From: Polyrhizophydium stewartii
Taxonomy: Eukaryota; Chytridiomycota; Chytridiomycetes; Rhizophydiales
Assembly (NCBI GenBank): GCA_027604665.1
Contig: JADGIZ010000009.1
Coordinates: forward strand, 1-51,636
Direction: 5' to 3'
DNA: 51,636 bases
The stretch's first letter is position 1. Every line of letters begins with the position of its first letter. Shown here in pieces: positions 40,296-51,636 of the stretch. The notes under the pieces are model-generated. The model searched no databases. It was not told where the DNA came from and worked only from the letters and a program-made list of their open reading frames with translations. Made by a program: the position numbers and the translations under genes.

Positions 40296-43200
40296 TCAAA
40301 CTATCGTCGGATTCACCTCGACGTGATCAACCAGCCACGACTCCATGGCCAGGAGCAGAGACCGCACCACCTGGGTCATGCCCGAAGCTTCGCAGCCGTC
40401 TTGAGTGGGCGAGGCAGCCGGCGTCATGCCGTAGAACAGGCGCGCCGCAAGCACGAGGGCAACCGAGATCAGAAAGTAGCGGATAGCCACCGGCGCGACT
40501 GGAGAGTCGGGGCGAGCAAAGACGGCCATCTGGGCTGCAATATCATAATCGGAGAAAGCGCCCGCCTCGTCCAGCGGCGCTGGGCTCGCATCTGCCTCGG
40601 CGGACAAAAAGACTGCGAGGACAAACGCATCAGCACGTCGCCTCTGGAGCAAAACAGCCACAGATGAGCGACCGACCCTTGTCAAGCTGCAGGACGTCTG
40701 GCTCGCATGCTGCGTCACACATGTCTGGCTCCACTTGGACGCCGGTACTGACTAAACCGACGCGCATGGCGTGCTCCTTGATCGTCACGACGGCATCGAC
40801 AACCTTTTCGCGAATGCGGGTTGTGTCGTACGCCAGCCGCGATGCCTCTGCAAACAGAAGGGTCAGCCAAAGACCGTACGGCGAGACAGCGGGACACGAG
40901 AGGATGCACCTTTGCGCAGCTTGTCATCGAGCTGCCGCGAGCCATTGATGTACTTGCGCATCTCCATGAGAGAGCGCGAGATTTCCGCATCGTCTGGCGC
41001 GCGACTCGACAGGTCCTGGCGCACTTGCATCACCGAGGACATGACGTTGTCCAGCTGTTTACGTAACGCAAACTGTGATGGCGTGCCGCTCGCATCAGCT
41101 ATCGCGTTTCCCCCAAGACTCGGGGCCGTGCAGCAGATGCCGGGCATACCTTGATGTTCATCGTTTCGTTGACTTCGCTGTCAAGCTCCTTGAGGCGTGC
41201 CTCGAGCGCTTGCACAAGCGGGTCAACGGCTTCATGCGTCTGGGTCATTGCAGTCGAAGTCCGTATAGCCAAGATGGGACGTTTGCCGATCTCAGCGGCC
41301 AAGGACATCTGTGAGCCAAACTCCGGTCAGCATGCAGGGTGGAAGCGGCACCACGCGAGACTAACGAACCGTCATATTCCTGGTCGGCACATCCAGACAG
41401 TCACGGGCATCTGCAAGCTGTGTCTCGAGCTCTGCGATCCTTTGCTCAAGCGCAATGCACTGCGACGCTTTCTCCTGATTAGACAAGGTATTTTCAAAGA
41501 CCGAGGCTTCGATCTTCGTCAGTGCATCCACAGCCTCTTGAAGCCTATCCTGGAACGAGTTGGCACGCTCGCGCGACTGCCCAGACGGATCAGCGGAGCT
41601 GAGCGCATGGGTCAAATGTATGCAGAGACAGGCTCACCTCGGCGACCTCCCTGCGGAGCGACTGGATTGTGGCACTGTACTCCTCAAGCTGCTCCTCCTT
41701 GTCCATAAGCTGCTTGCTAAGCATCTCGTCGCACGCTGCGAAACCGATGGTGTAAGCTTCAATGGATCGCGTGCGCGTTCAGCCAAGCAGCGCGTTGCAT
41801 GCATACATTGGAGGCTGTCCACCTGCTTCTGCAGCTTGGTCATGATCTCGCGGCAGCGCTGCTCTTCTTTCTTCAAGTCATCATTGGCTTTCATGAGCTG
41901 CGCGATGACCATCAGACTGTCAGCATGTGCGAGCATGAGGCAAGTGCAGCAGGCTGCAATCATCGAGTACCGTTTCCGACTTCTCTGTCAGGGACGCCTC
42001 GTGTTTGGTCAAACTTTCGAGCTCTCGCGTCTTGATCTTGAGTTCCTGCTCGGCCTGGTGAAGTGCGAGCTCCAGCTCCTGAATCCGGAGCTCGGTCGTT
42101 TGCACCTGGGTGTGGAGAATTGCATTATCGCGCTCCATGCGGCGGATGGAGCGGATGCTACTAGATGAGGTGTTTGCTTCAAAGCTGTCATTTCCGGGTT
42201 CGTTGTCTGCTTCAGCCAGGAAGGAGCCTGGGCCAGCGTCGGCGCGACCCAGGCTTGATCGACTGCTGCGTCCAGCAAGCAGCATCAAGCCGTTGATGGA
42301 TCGTTGGCTTCGCATGCACGAAAGAGTCAGCGACCAATGACTAAGAGCAAGATATCTGCTCACGGCGTACCTTGAGCGCCGGGGAATGGCCGGCTCGGAC
42401 TCGTAAACCTCGACATCGTCGTCGAGATGCGGCACGGCGGAGTCGTGTGGTATGGGCGAGTATGCGCCGTCCGAGCCGTCGTCAAAGTGCTTTGGGGACT
42501 CGGAGCGCAGATTGAGCCCCCGAGCCAGCGGGCTGCGGTTTCCGCTGGTGAAGTCGGATCGCCTGCGAGTGTCGGGGCCGAGCGACTGTGGCGAGGTCAA
42601 GCTCTGTTGCTGCAGAGATGGCTGTTGTCGCTGAGCCGAGGAAAAAGGTGTTTTGATCTGTGCCATAAACTCTTTGGCTTCCGCCAAGAACGATGAGGTT
42701 GTCTGTTTTGGAGGCGAGCCGTATCTGGCGTCTCGCGGGACAAGGCTCGGCGGTGAGTCGTGTAGCCTGATGAGCGGACTCGCGCTTTGCGAGGTGGTGA
42801 TCCTGCGCAAAGACGGCGATGATCTGCGAGAGCCATTATGTTTTTCATCAACAGCGCCTTTGCGGCCGTCGTCACCATGCAAGGTCGAGGCCGAGCTGGC
42901 TCCGGAGCCGCCGAGACCCCAGATTGGGCGGCCGCCGTCTGCGTCGTCTTGGTCGGTGTCGAAGCGAGGCGCCTCGGGCGTGCTCATGAAGAGCGGGGCG
43001 CTGGGCAGCCGGCCAATGCCGCGGCCCCTGGATAGCAGGTGGTCGAGCTCCTGCCGGACGTCGTGGGGATCGGCGACGGCGGCGTCGGCCGGGCCGGCGT
43101 CGGGGTCTGGGTCGGTCTCTGGAACGGCAAGATCGGACATGGCGGGCGCGGTTTCAAAGTCGCGCTGCGGGTCGGCCTCGCCGCCAACCGGCACGAACTC

Positions 43201-44244
43201 GCGGCTGGGCTTCCTGGTGCTCAGCGAGATGAGCTCGTCGGACCTTGACAAGGGGCCCCTCTTGGACAGTGCCCACAACACGTCGTGGGTCGGGCGTGGC
43301 GGGGTCGATGTGGGGCGGGGCGACCGCGCAGGAGCCAGCGAGTCGAACGAGCCGCGGGCGGATGGGTATGACTGGCCGGGGCTGCGGTGCCCCTGGAGCG
43401 GGCCTTCCGCCGAGGGAGCGGCCTGGCGCAGGCTTGGTGGGCTGAAGGGGTCTGCGGCGGCCGTCACGGGCTGCGCAGCACTCGTGCCCTGCGGGTCGAC
43501 TTGAGACTGCCACAGAGACTGAGCCGACGCGGCGGCGTCCGCGGCAATGGAGGGGGCGTCCGCGGCCGCGGAGGGGACGGCGGTGGGAGTGCCGGGCAGC
43601 GAGCGGCCGGCGTTGACCCGCGAGGCGGCCGAGGGCGACATGAAGGTGGGCGGCCCGCGAGTGGGCGAGCTGGCGGAGCCCAAGGGCGAGGTCGCGGCGT
43701 GCCAGTCTTGAACCCCTCTTGAGCGCACAGACGAGACACGCCGTGTCGAGGGCGACGGCGACGGGCTGCCCGGCGAGCGACGGATGCGGTTGAGCAGGTC
43801 AAGCATCAAGTTGGAGCCGGGCGTGGCCGGCGGCCAGTGCTGGGTCCCTGGCGTCCGCGGTGGCGAGCCGAGCGCGACGTCGGCGACAGCGTGAGACGGC
43901 TGCTCGTCGGACCCAGCGTCACCGGCGCCTCCAGAGTCTCCTGCGGCTTGGGCAGCGGCGGCGGCTTTCAGCTCTTCCTTGTTTCGTTCGTATAGATCGA
44001 GCAGTTGCTCTAAGGAGGCACTTCTAAAGCAGTCCGGCACTTCCAGGCCCCTCTTGTGAAAGGCGTATTCGAGCTGGTACATCGACTCGGCCTCGGGCAT
44101 GGTATGGAAGAACTCGAAGACGGCGTCTCCCCAATCGACGATGGCAGCAATGATCGCATCCTGTTGCTCCTGGCCCATGCCGCCATCGCCGGCAGCGTCT
44201 TGGCCGGCGGGCGAGTCCATTCGTCGCGCCAACTGCGCAACCAT
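40296..44244 (-). CDS. coiled-coil protein with C-terminal membrane anchor, unrecognised
   Basis: Start [14 protein letters not shown] at 44244 (or ATG 44220). The N-terminal about 100 residues are helical ([53 protein letters not shown]). About 550 residues of Ser/Pro/Arg-rich disordered sequence follow, then a long coiled coil across several short exons: [120 protein letters not shown]. Near the C-terminus lies a membrane segment [20 protein letters not shown] with about 43 residues after it. The plan suggests a tail-anchored tether (KASH-like, Golgi or ER), but no domain is recognised. Divergent from the RFC gene across a CCAAT-rich promoter. Confidence 0.65.
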
Positions 44245-44276
44245 CGTTTTCTGCCCACCACATGCACGGTGACAGC

Positions 44277-44326
44277 CCAATGATATTGCCGGTGAAAATC
44301 CATTGGCAGCCCAATGACAGCCCAAT
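44277..44326. promoter_or_regulatory. CCAAT-box cluster in the divergent promoter
   Basis: Three forward CCAAT boxes (44277-44281, 44311-44315, 44322-44326), each within CAGCCCAATGA, plus one reverse ATTGG (44302-44306), all in 50 bp. They lie 24-73 bp upstream of the RFC ATG and 33-82 bp upstream of the coiled-coil gene ATG. CCAAT is the binding site of the Hap/NF-Y complex; its role here is inferred. Confidence 0.75.
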
Positions 44327-44349
44327 GACAGCTTGTCCGAACAGCGGAC

Positions 44350-45701
44350 ATGTCCGACGACGGCCCCTGGACAGAGCGGTACCGCCCGCGCTCGCTCGCG
44401 CAGGTCAGCGCACAGGAGGATGCGGTGGCAGTGCTCTCCCGCACGCTCTCTGGACAGTCGCTCAACGTAAGCCGGCCGCTTCTGCCGCTCGCGGCGACGA
44501 GACCCGCCGAGCTGACACTCTCTCTGCCGGCCCGCACGCCAAGCTGCCGCACATGCTGTTCTACGGGCCGCCCGGCACGGGCAAGACCTCGATGATCCTC
44601 GCCCTGGCTCGCGAGCTCTACGGGTGCGCTCGCCGATTCGCCTGCCGCGCGTGCAGCACGCTCACGCTCACGCTCGCATCCCCAATCCCGCAGCCCCGCC
44701 GGCCTCAAGGGCAGGCTGCTCGAGCTCAACGCATCCGACGAGCGTGGCATCGACGTCATCCGCGAAAAGGTCAAGACGTTCGCAAAAGTCGCCGTCAGCG
44801 CCAACCCGGCTGCGGGGTGCGTGCTGCCGCCGATGCGATGATGGCAGGGCGCTGCTCGTCCGGTGCGTGCTGACTGCGCGCAGCCCGCCGTTCAAGATCA
44901 TTGTCCTCGACGAGGCCGACTCGATGACGGCCGACGCGCAGTCGGCGCTGCGCCGAATCATGGAGAACTACTCCAAGATCACCCGCTTCTGCCTGATCTG
45001 CAACTACGTCAGCCGGTGCGTGGCGCCGCACGCGCACTCTGCACCCCGCAGCTGCTCACGCTCGGCATCGCCGCCCACTGGCTCTGCAGCATCATCGACC
45101 CGCTGGCGTCGCGCTGCGCCAAGATCCGCTTCAAGCCGATCCCCATGCCGTCCGTCATTGACCGCCTCGAGTTCATCTGCACGTCCGAGGGACTTGCATT
45201 CGACCCCGACGCGCTCGAGTTCCTCGCAAGCACATCCGGCGGCGACCTGCGGCGCGCCATCACACTCCTGCAGAGCATCCGGCGCACCAGCCTCAATGCG
45301 CGCGTCACAAAGCAGGCCGTGGCCGAGATCTCTGGCGTGCGTGCCCGCCGCCTGTTGCTGCCCGCGGTGCACTCTCTGCGATGCTGCGCACCGTGATGTT
45401 CACACCCGCATCGTCGCTACAGATTATCCCCGATGACGTGATGGACGGCGTCACGCGCGCATGGACGTCCAAGGACGTCGAGGCACTCGAGGCGCAGGTT
45501 CGCTCGCTCGTGCGCATGGGCCACTCGGCCGTGCAGTTCATACAGCAGTTCTCGGACCGCCTCGCTGCGGATCCGCATCTCGCCGATCGCCAAAAGAGCC
45601 GCGTTGCGCTGATGCTGGGCCAGACGGACCGCGCGCTCGTCGACGGCGCAGACGAGCACCTGCAGATGCTCAAGGTGCTCATCAGCACCATGGTGTATTG
45701 A
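44350..45701 (+). CDS. RFC2: replication factor C subunit (Rfc2 / human RFC4 type)
   Basis: AAA+ clamp-loader subunit that loads PCNA. Six phase-consistent exons: 44350-44466, 44544-44623, 44694-44816, 44884-45015, 45090-45336 and 45423-45701. RFC boxes: [39 protein letters not shown] (Walker A), [40 protein letters not shown] (Walker B), [20 protein letters not shown] (SRC arginine finger) and [14 protein letters not shown]. The C-terminal collar ends [13 protein letters not shown]. The [11 protein letters not shown] and [10 protein letters not shown] wording fits the Rfc2/RFC4 branch better than Rfc3, Rfc4 or Rfc5. Confidence 0.94.
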
Positions 45702-45772
45702 AGCGCGCCGTTCTGCGTGCGTTCGCTGCCAAGTTTGCGTGTGCGTTGTCGCGCTGCTTGCTCCGTGTGGCC

Positions 45773-48663
45773 TCATGGCTCGAACACGCCCAGCGCCAGG
45801 AGCACGTTGCGCTGTGTGAACTGCACGCTGTACACGGGCGTGCGCTTGGTCGGAAACGCTGCAACGTGGTCGGGCCTGCCACAGACCGTCAGCCACCTTC
45901 GAGAAGCATGTTCGTGCACATATCCTGCCTCGCAACGCACCGCATCGTGTCGCCCATCTGCGTCTCCATCTTGATCTCGTGCGCGTCGGCGCGCTTGACG
46001 TCCCACAGCCGCACAGAGTCGTCGGCGCCGCCTGAGGCGAGCAGGCTTCCGTCGCGGCTGAACTCGAGCGACGACACGGCGCTCGTATGCCCGTGCATGG
46101 TCTTGATGCGTCTGCCCGTGCCGAGATCCCACAGCCGCACAACGCGATCCTCGCCGGCAGACGCCATCGTACGCCCGTCCGGCGACACGGCAACGGCCGA
46201 CACGGCCCCCTGGTGCTTGGAGAAGATGCGCACGCACGTGCCCTTCTGCACGTCCCACAGCCGGCACGTGCGGTCCGAGGAGCCTGTGAGGATATAGTTG
46301 GAGTTTGGGTGGAACCGCACCGTCTGCATCGCGCTCTGTCAGCATCAGCGCCACTTCAAGGCACCAGTCGCTCACGTGCGCACGCACGTCCACATCGGCC
46401 AGATGGCCCACGAACACGCGCAGCGGGAAGAGGTGGTCGCAGCTCCACAGGCGCGCCGTGCGGTCGTACGATGCGCTCGCAAAGTACACGTCGTGCGGGC
46501 CAAAGCTGACATCAAAGACGGGGTAGTTGTGGCCCTTGTACACAACCAAGTTTGTCTTGGTGTGCGTGCTCCACAGACGGACTAAGAGTGCGCGTCAGAT
46601 GCGATCGCACGCCTTCAGAGACGCCGCTCGCAGAATAACTCACTGGTCCTGTCCTCGGAGCACGACAGCAGATAGGATCCGTTGCTGTTGAAGTCGAGCC
46701 CAAACACCGGTCCAGAGTGGCCGATCAGGTTACTCGATGGCCGGATCGGGTCAACGTCGATTGCTGCTCCGTGTCAGCATTGCGGATGCTGAAGCGCCTC
46801 GTCGTCCACAAGTATCAGTTCACGCCACGCACCTTTGGCGTTGCCGCGGCGTCGCGGCGGCTCGCTCGCCTGCGCTGACCACAGCTTGATAAACGAGTCG
46901 CTGAATCCCGCGGCGAGATACTCGGCCGACGTGGACGCGCGCAGGCAGTTGATGCTTTGCAGCCAGGGCGGCGAAATTCAGCCGCCATTGCGCACTTCAG
47001 CGCACGCCGACGCACAGGGCGCAGCCACATGCGCACCTGCCGTTCCCGTTGTGCATCGTGTAGCAGCAGATCGACGGAAGTGCGCTCGGGCCGAGCTTGA
47101 TCTGGCTTCGCAAATCGCGGAGATGGTCGAGCTCCTCCTGCAGCTCGAACCGGCGGCTGAAAGGCAGCGGACCGCGGTCAGCTTGCCTCATAGGAAAGGA
47201 TTGGCGTGGTGGCAGAGTGCCACGCGCTTGATCTGCCGCACACGCACCGGTTCGGGAGCGGCACATTGTCGCGCCGCGGCGCGTCCGGGTCGACTGGCGC
47301 TTTGATCATGGCCTCGAGTTGCTGCTTCAGCTCCTCCGTGTCCGCCTCACGCTGGATTTGTTTCCATACAGCCATTCCACGTCAAGCAGCTCGTTGTCAG
47401 CATCCATCGCCAAGCTAGGCCTGCCGCGACTCGCCCAGTACAGACGCATACCTGCAGCGTGATGGCGCGCTCAACGTCGTTGAGGTGCACGACGTCGGGC
47501 GGCAGCATCCCCAGCGAGATCGGCTCGCGATTGAAGCTTTCGAGCTGTGAGACCTGCTGCCCAACAAGCCCGACGCCTTCGTCCACGTCGCCCGACTGCG
47601 CCGCCGACTTGTCGGACACGGCTGGCATCGCAAGGCGTCAGTCTCGCCGGCAGGCAGGCCATGAGCACCATCGAGCAGTGCGCGGCCTACCCTGAATGCT
47701 GACGTACTGGTTCATGATGCGCAGCAGCAGCATGAACTTGTTGTCCTGCAAGAAACACAGCAGCAGCTCAAACGCGTACTTGCTCATCTTGACGCCGTAC
47801 TTGTTCTGGCGAAAGTTTTGCACAAACTCGCTCTCGCCCATGTGCTGCGCATCAACAATGCCGCTCAAGCGATGCATGTCCTGGATGTGGTGCTCCATGT
47901 GGTCTGTCTTTGCAAGCTCGTAAAAGTGCAGTGCTGGCGAGGGGATCGGCCGTCAGCAAGTGTCCCGCACACGCTAGCACGAGGGTGGGCATAGCGAGAT
48001 CCTGCGCGACGCTGCGAGGTGCACCTTGCTCGCGTAGTCCCTTCTCGACCAGATCCAGATATGCATGCACAAAGATCGGGAACAGAATCACTCGTAGCTC
48101 CATCTGCACTTGGGGATGCCCCGACGTGTATGGTCAGCGCCGTTTCCAAAAAAAGCGCTGGGTGTCGAGACCATCAGGCCGCACTTTGTAGGCGTCGATC
48201 GAGTCGTCAATCCACTTGCGCAGACGGGTGTAGCTTTGCTCGTATGCCTTTGGGTTGTTGGCCTCGGCCTCGTTGTAAAACAGGATGAAGTTGGGGATCG
48301 ATGCCTCGTCGACCTTGGTGCTCTCGCTCGAGAGCAGCTCAGAGGGCAGCGCCTTGAGCTGCGCCTCCTGGCGCATCATCATCTCGGACTGGCGGAAGCC
48401 TGCAGAGGAGAGCGTGCAAGCGAGCGCAAGCGCCGGCGTGCGGGCGGCGGCACCAGTGTCAGCGACCAAGTCGCTAGTCCGGGACACCACCTGGCGCAGG
48501 TCGTTGGTGCGCGGCGGCGGCGTGCGCGGGCGGCGTGCCCGCGCAGGTGCGGAGGCGACGCACCGCGCTGGTGCAGGTAGTTGGCGATAAGGCGGTCGGT
48601 GACGGCCGCGTGCGCGGTGCCCGCCGCGCCGGGCGGCGGCGTCGCCTGATCGGCCTCGGGCAT
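45773..48663 (-). CDS. TAF5: TAF5, TFIID subunit (WD40)
   Basis: Scaffold subunit of TFIID (and SAGA in yeast). Start [14 protein letters not shown] at 48663, with a LisH-like [13 protein letters not shown]. The NTD2 region follows: [75 protein letters not shown] and [12 protein letters not shown] linker reads [22 protein letters not shown]40 repeats run from about 47000 down: [94 protein letters not shown] and [20 protein letters not shown]. The end [20 protein letters not shown] matches the TAF5 C-terminus. At least eight exons; individual joins approximate. Confidence 0.93.
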
Positions 48664-48796
48664 GGGGCGTGTTTTCGCTGTTCAGGCAAAGCGTGAAAAC
48701 ATGCCTGACGAGAATCACGCCCGGTGACGGAGAAAGCAGACGAGTTTACTGGGCCACCGCTCGCACACCGACTGCAAGCGTTCGGGCGGGGCCCGG

Positions 48797-51636
48797 TCAT
48801 GCCAGCCCGTCCGCCTTGGTGCGCCACTGGTCGCACGGCTGCAGCCGGAACACCTGCTGCATGTCGGTCGAGGGCAGGTCCATGACGCACTGGAGCGCGT
48901 CCGGGTTGGGGTTGAGTGCACGCAGGTTGTTTGTCGGGATGATCTGCTGCAGCTCGCCCGTGTCCACGTGTCGGACCTCGATAAACGACGGCTCAAATGC
49001 AAGGACGTACGGTGGAATGTATGTGAAGGAGGTCGGCGCGCCGGACCACTGCACGATCCAGTCGCCCTTTGCCCGCCGGCCGAGGCGGTCAATGTAAAAC
49101 CCAAATTCTGCATTGCGCCGAGTAAGCATGCGCAAGGCGGTACACTCCGCGCTCCGCCAACAGGATCATCACCGTTATAACACAGGAAAAAGTCGCCGTC
49201 GCGGATGCGGAAGATGGAAATGGGCCGAACCGTCTCCTTCTTGAGGACAAAGTCGAGCGTCTCGTCGGACGGATCCAGTAGGCCTTGAGTGTTGAGCGAC
49301 TCGAGGTCGACAATCTCGAAGCCCTTGGTGCAGCCCACGCACAGCTTGGTTTTGAGAAAGTGGATCGAGCGCGACTCGGTGGGGATGTAAAACTCCTGCT
49401 CGTTCGTGTCAGATTGCGGAAGCAACTCGAGCAGAGCACCGCCCGGCACCAAGTACCTTGTAAACGCGCAACGAGTCGCTTGTTGCTCGAAACAGCTTGC
49501 CGATCTTGCCGCGCAAGTTGCTGACGCCCAGGCCGACGGGCTCAAGTACTTTGATGGTCGCCGTCAGCGTTGTTGACTTGACGGCGCAGACAAGCGTGCG
49601 CTCGGCGCAGACGCCCTGCTTGAAGAAGGACACGTGCGATCCAATCTTCTTGCCCTTGCGGCCGACGCTGTTGGCCTCGGCCTCGGTGACGTCGAGGACC
49701 TGCAGCGGGAACGACAGCAGCGACTTGTCTGGGCGGCGGTGCGCGCGCCACGTCAGCACCCCCGATCAAACCCTACAGAAGCAGCCAACCGACGAAGCAC
49801 CTGCAAGGACGAGAAGCATGTCGTAATTGGGCAGCACGTCAACCTGCATGATACGCTCGAGCTCAATGACGCGCACGAAGCGGTTCTCGCCCGTGTCGCT
49901 ATTCAGCGAGCCAGCGACGGGGTACTCTGCGCCGACGTAGAGACCGTCGTCGGTGCCGAGGATGAGGCGGTCCATGTACGAAACGGAGCAGTTGATGTGG
50001 TTGGAGATGGGGAAGCCCGTGCTGACGAGCGTGGTGATCTCAAACTTCTTCTTGCGCTCCGTCAGCGCCGCCTTCTGCTTCTCGATGGCATCACACCACG
50101 CCTGCCGATCTGCCTGCGAGGCAGCCATGAGCGTGTACTGGCCGCCGGATCTGCCGAGGTGCACGAGAACGATCGGAAACGTCCGCGAGGTGGCGTCGAG
50201 GCCCATGTTTGGCCCAGTGGTGCTCAGAGTGGGACGCTGGTTGATGGACATGGCCTTTGCGGGCTGACCGTTGACGGTTCCATTCTTTGCGGGGCCGCCG
50301 GCGGCGTCGGGCATGCGCTGTGCTGGCCTCTCGTGGCGGATGAGCAGCAGCTCGAGGGGAATGGGCTGCGACAGGAGCAGTGCGTCAGCACACGGACGCG
50401 GATGTGAAGTCTGTGCGTTGGAGCAAGGTGCAGCGTGCCTTGCGGGCGATCTTGTAATAGCCATTCTCCTTTTTCCGCGTGATCAGGAACATGTGATCGA
50501 ACAGAAAGACGGTCATCTCGACATCGTTGCCGGCACGTTTCATCATGAGTTTGCCGTCGCGCACGATGGTGCGACCCTCTTCGTTGAGTCGCATATCCTG
50601 AACAGCAATGGCAGCGACGGCGTGTGAGATGCGAGCCGCTGTGAGAGGGTGGCCCGTGGGCTGCGACACACGCACCTCTTTCTCGCCTTCGCCAAAGAGG
50701 ATCTGCTTCTCGAGGCGTGAGAGCTTGACAATGTTCTCTGCCTTTCCTGCCGCACTGTTGATGTTTGAGAGCAGCTCCTTGATTGAAGTGAGTGCTTGCG
50801 GGATGAGGTTGCGGTCCGGATGGTTCTCGGGTGCCTTTTCCATGACGGGTTTGAGGAGGAGAGGATACCTGCCCATGCGCGTTGTCGGGCGAGCCAGAAA
50901 ACTCTCGAGGGGCAGCTTACGTAGCTCGGGCATTCGCTCGCATTCCTGCATGGAGGGAGATTGTGCACAACGTGTCGAGGAAAGACAAGTGAGCAGCGAG
51001 GAGCGTCAGAAAAGCGAGGCTTGGAGGAGAGGCCACACGCTCAGCGCACCTTGAGGAACTTGACGAGCTCCGGGTTCGAGGCCTTTTCTTCGTCGAGCAG
51101 ATTCTTTGCGAAGATCTGCTTTGCGCCGTAGTCGATGTACGGATAAAACTCGTCTGCGATGTTGATAAAGATGTCGCCGACCTTTTCGACCACGGGGTTC
51201 TCTTTTTGGCGGCTAATGAGTTTGCGGAGCAACTTGGAGTTGATGGCGTGCAGCTCGGTGATGTTGAGGAAGACATCGCGAACAAACTTTTCGCGGCGGT
51301 CCGGATCGATGATGTTCCGCTCCTGCAGCGGACGCATGAAGACCTTGGGAGGCGGCGATGCTCGAGTCAGCACGACCACGGCCACGTGCAGCTGCGCGGC
51401 GCGGCGACGAAACGCACTCTGATGGTCGCTTCGAGATCCTCGACAAACTCGCGCTCGCCGTTGATGATCTCAAAGATGACTTCTTGGCGGGTCTTTTCCT
51501 TGTCGGACACGGACTCGAGGATCTCCTTGGGCACAGATGTGGACCACAGCGCGCCAGCGGCCTGTGTAGTGGGATAGTTGCATTGGCAGGAGCCGTCAGC
51601 GGGCGGGAGCTGCTCCAGGTGGGGCGGGTGGGGAGG
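48797..51636 (-). CDS. Rho1 GEF with DH, PH and CNH domains (Rom2 type), N-terminus beyond window
   Basis: Guanine-nucleotide exchange factor for Rho1 in fungal cell-wall integrity signalling. Coding from the right edge: KEILESVSDKEKTRQEVIFE and IINGEREFVEDLEATI open the DH domain; VFMRPLQERNIIDPDRREKF, VFLNITELHAINSKLLRKLI, LRKLPLESFLARPTTRMGRY and PLLLKPVMEKAPENHPDR complete it. The PH domain has IVRDGKLMMKRAGNDVEMTV, FLFDHMFLITRKK and TFPIVLVHLGRSGGQYTLMA. The C-terminal CNH domain runs from KKFEITTLVSTGFPISNHIN through RLILGTDDGLYVG, KTKLCVGCTKGFEIVDLESL, EFGFYIDRLGRRAKGDWIVQ and PPYVLAFEPSFIEVRHVDTG to the stop. The upstream DEP or N-terminal region is not in the window. 133 bp separate its stop from the TAF5 ATG on the same strand. 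Confidence 0.94.

Noticed and set aside
1..51636. Biosynthetic, defence or virus-derived cluster
   Set aside because: All recognisable genes are cellular housekeeping or flagellar; no polymerase, capsid, transposase, NRPS or PKS domains were seen.

Overview
This window is eukaryotic nuclear DNA: GC-rich, gene-dense, about 24 protein genes on both strands, most split by short introns (typically 55-90 nt, donors like GTGCGT or GTGAGT, a recurrent GCTGAC branch-type motif and a CAG acceptor). Gene content points to a zoosporic (chytrid-like) fungus. It has fungal-type housekeeping genes (mitochondrial N-acetylglutamate synthase, a DH-PH-CNH Rho1 GEF of the Rom2 type, Trm732/THADA, BDP1, TAF5) together with genes kept only by organisms that build a motile flagellum: SPAG6/PF16 (central-pair C1 microtubule), a probable C1a-32-like CLAMP-domain protein, and TMEM107 (ciliary transition zone). 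Species cannot be read from the sequence.

Layout. 1-2.2 kb: SPAG6 (+, 5' end lost at the edge), convergent with the probable C1a-32 gene (-, 2.5-4.0 kb). 4.2-5.3 kb: ribosomal protein eL19 (-), divergent from a 57-residue single-pass membrane protein (+) across a promoter with three CACGTG boxes. 6.1-7.9 kb: Arg2-type NAGS (+). 8.0-11.0 kb: F-box/WD40 protein (-). 11.1-11.9 kb: PUB-domain protein (-), divergent from TMEM107 (+, 11.9-12.7 kb). 12.9-13.9 kb: ribulose-phosphate 3-epimerase (+). 14.4-15.3 kb: uS13/RPS18 (-). 15.3-19.1 kb: XPB/Ssl2 helicase (-), divergent from a RanBP3/Yrb2-like protein (+, 19.1-20.9 kb). 21.1-22.5 kb: DHHC palmitoyltransferase (+). 23.0-26.0 kb: BDP1 (+). 26.05-26.8 kb: unrecognised probable mitochondrial protein (-), divergent from uS11m (+, 26.9-27.6 kb). 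27.8-28.1 kb: small acidic protein (+). 28.2-29.0 kb: GINS subunit PSF2 (+). 29.0-33.0 kb: large unrecognised helical-repeat protein (-), divergent from THADA/Trm732 (+, 33.0-40.0 kb). 40.3-44.2 kb: coiled-coil tail-anchored protein (-), divergent from RFC subunit Rfc2/RFC4 (+, 44.35-45.7 kb). 45.8-48.7 kb: TAF5 (-). 48.8-51.6 kb: Rho GEF (-, N-terminus beyond the window).

The genes are mostly unrelated housekeeping functions: translation, transcription, replication, trafficking and arginine synthesis. The genome architecture is the striking part. Three divergent pairs have start codons only 23-28 bp apart. At least six introns, in four recognised genes plus the repeat protein, appear to be GC-AG. 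A 14-nt microexon restores a WD40 repeat, and both cytosolic ribosomal-protein genes carry a long intron at the start codon. I saw no transposon, CRISPR array, tRNA or rRNA gene.
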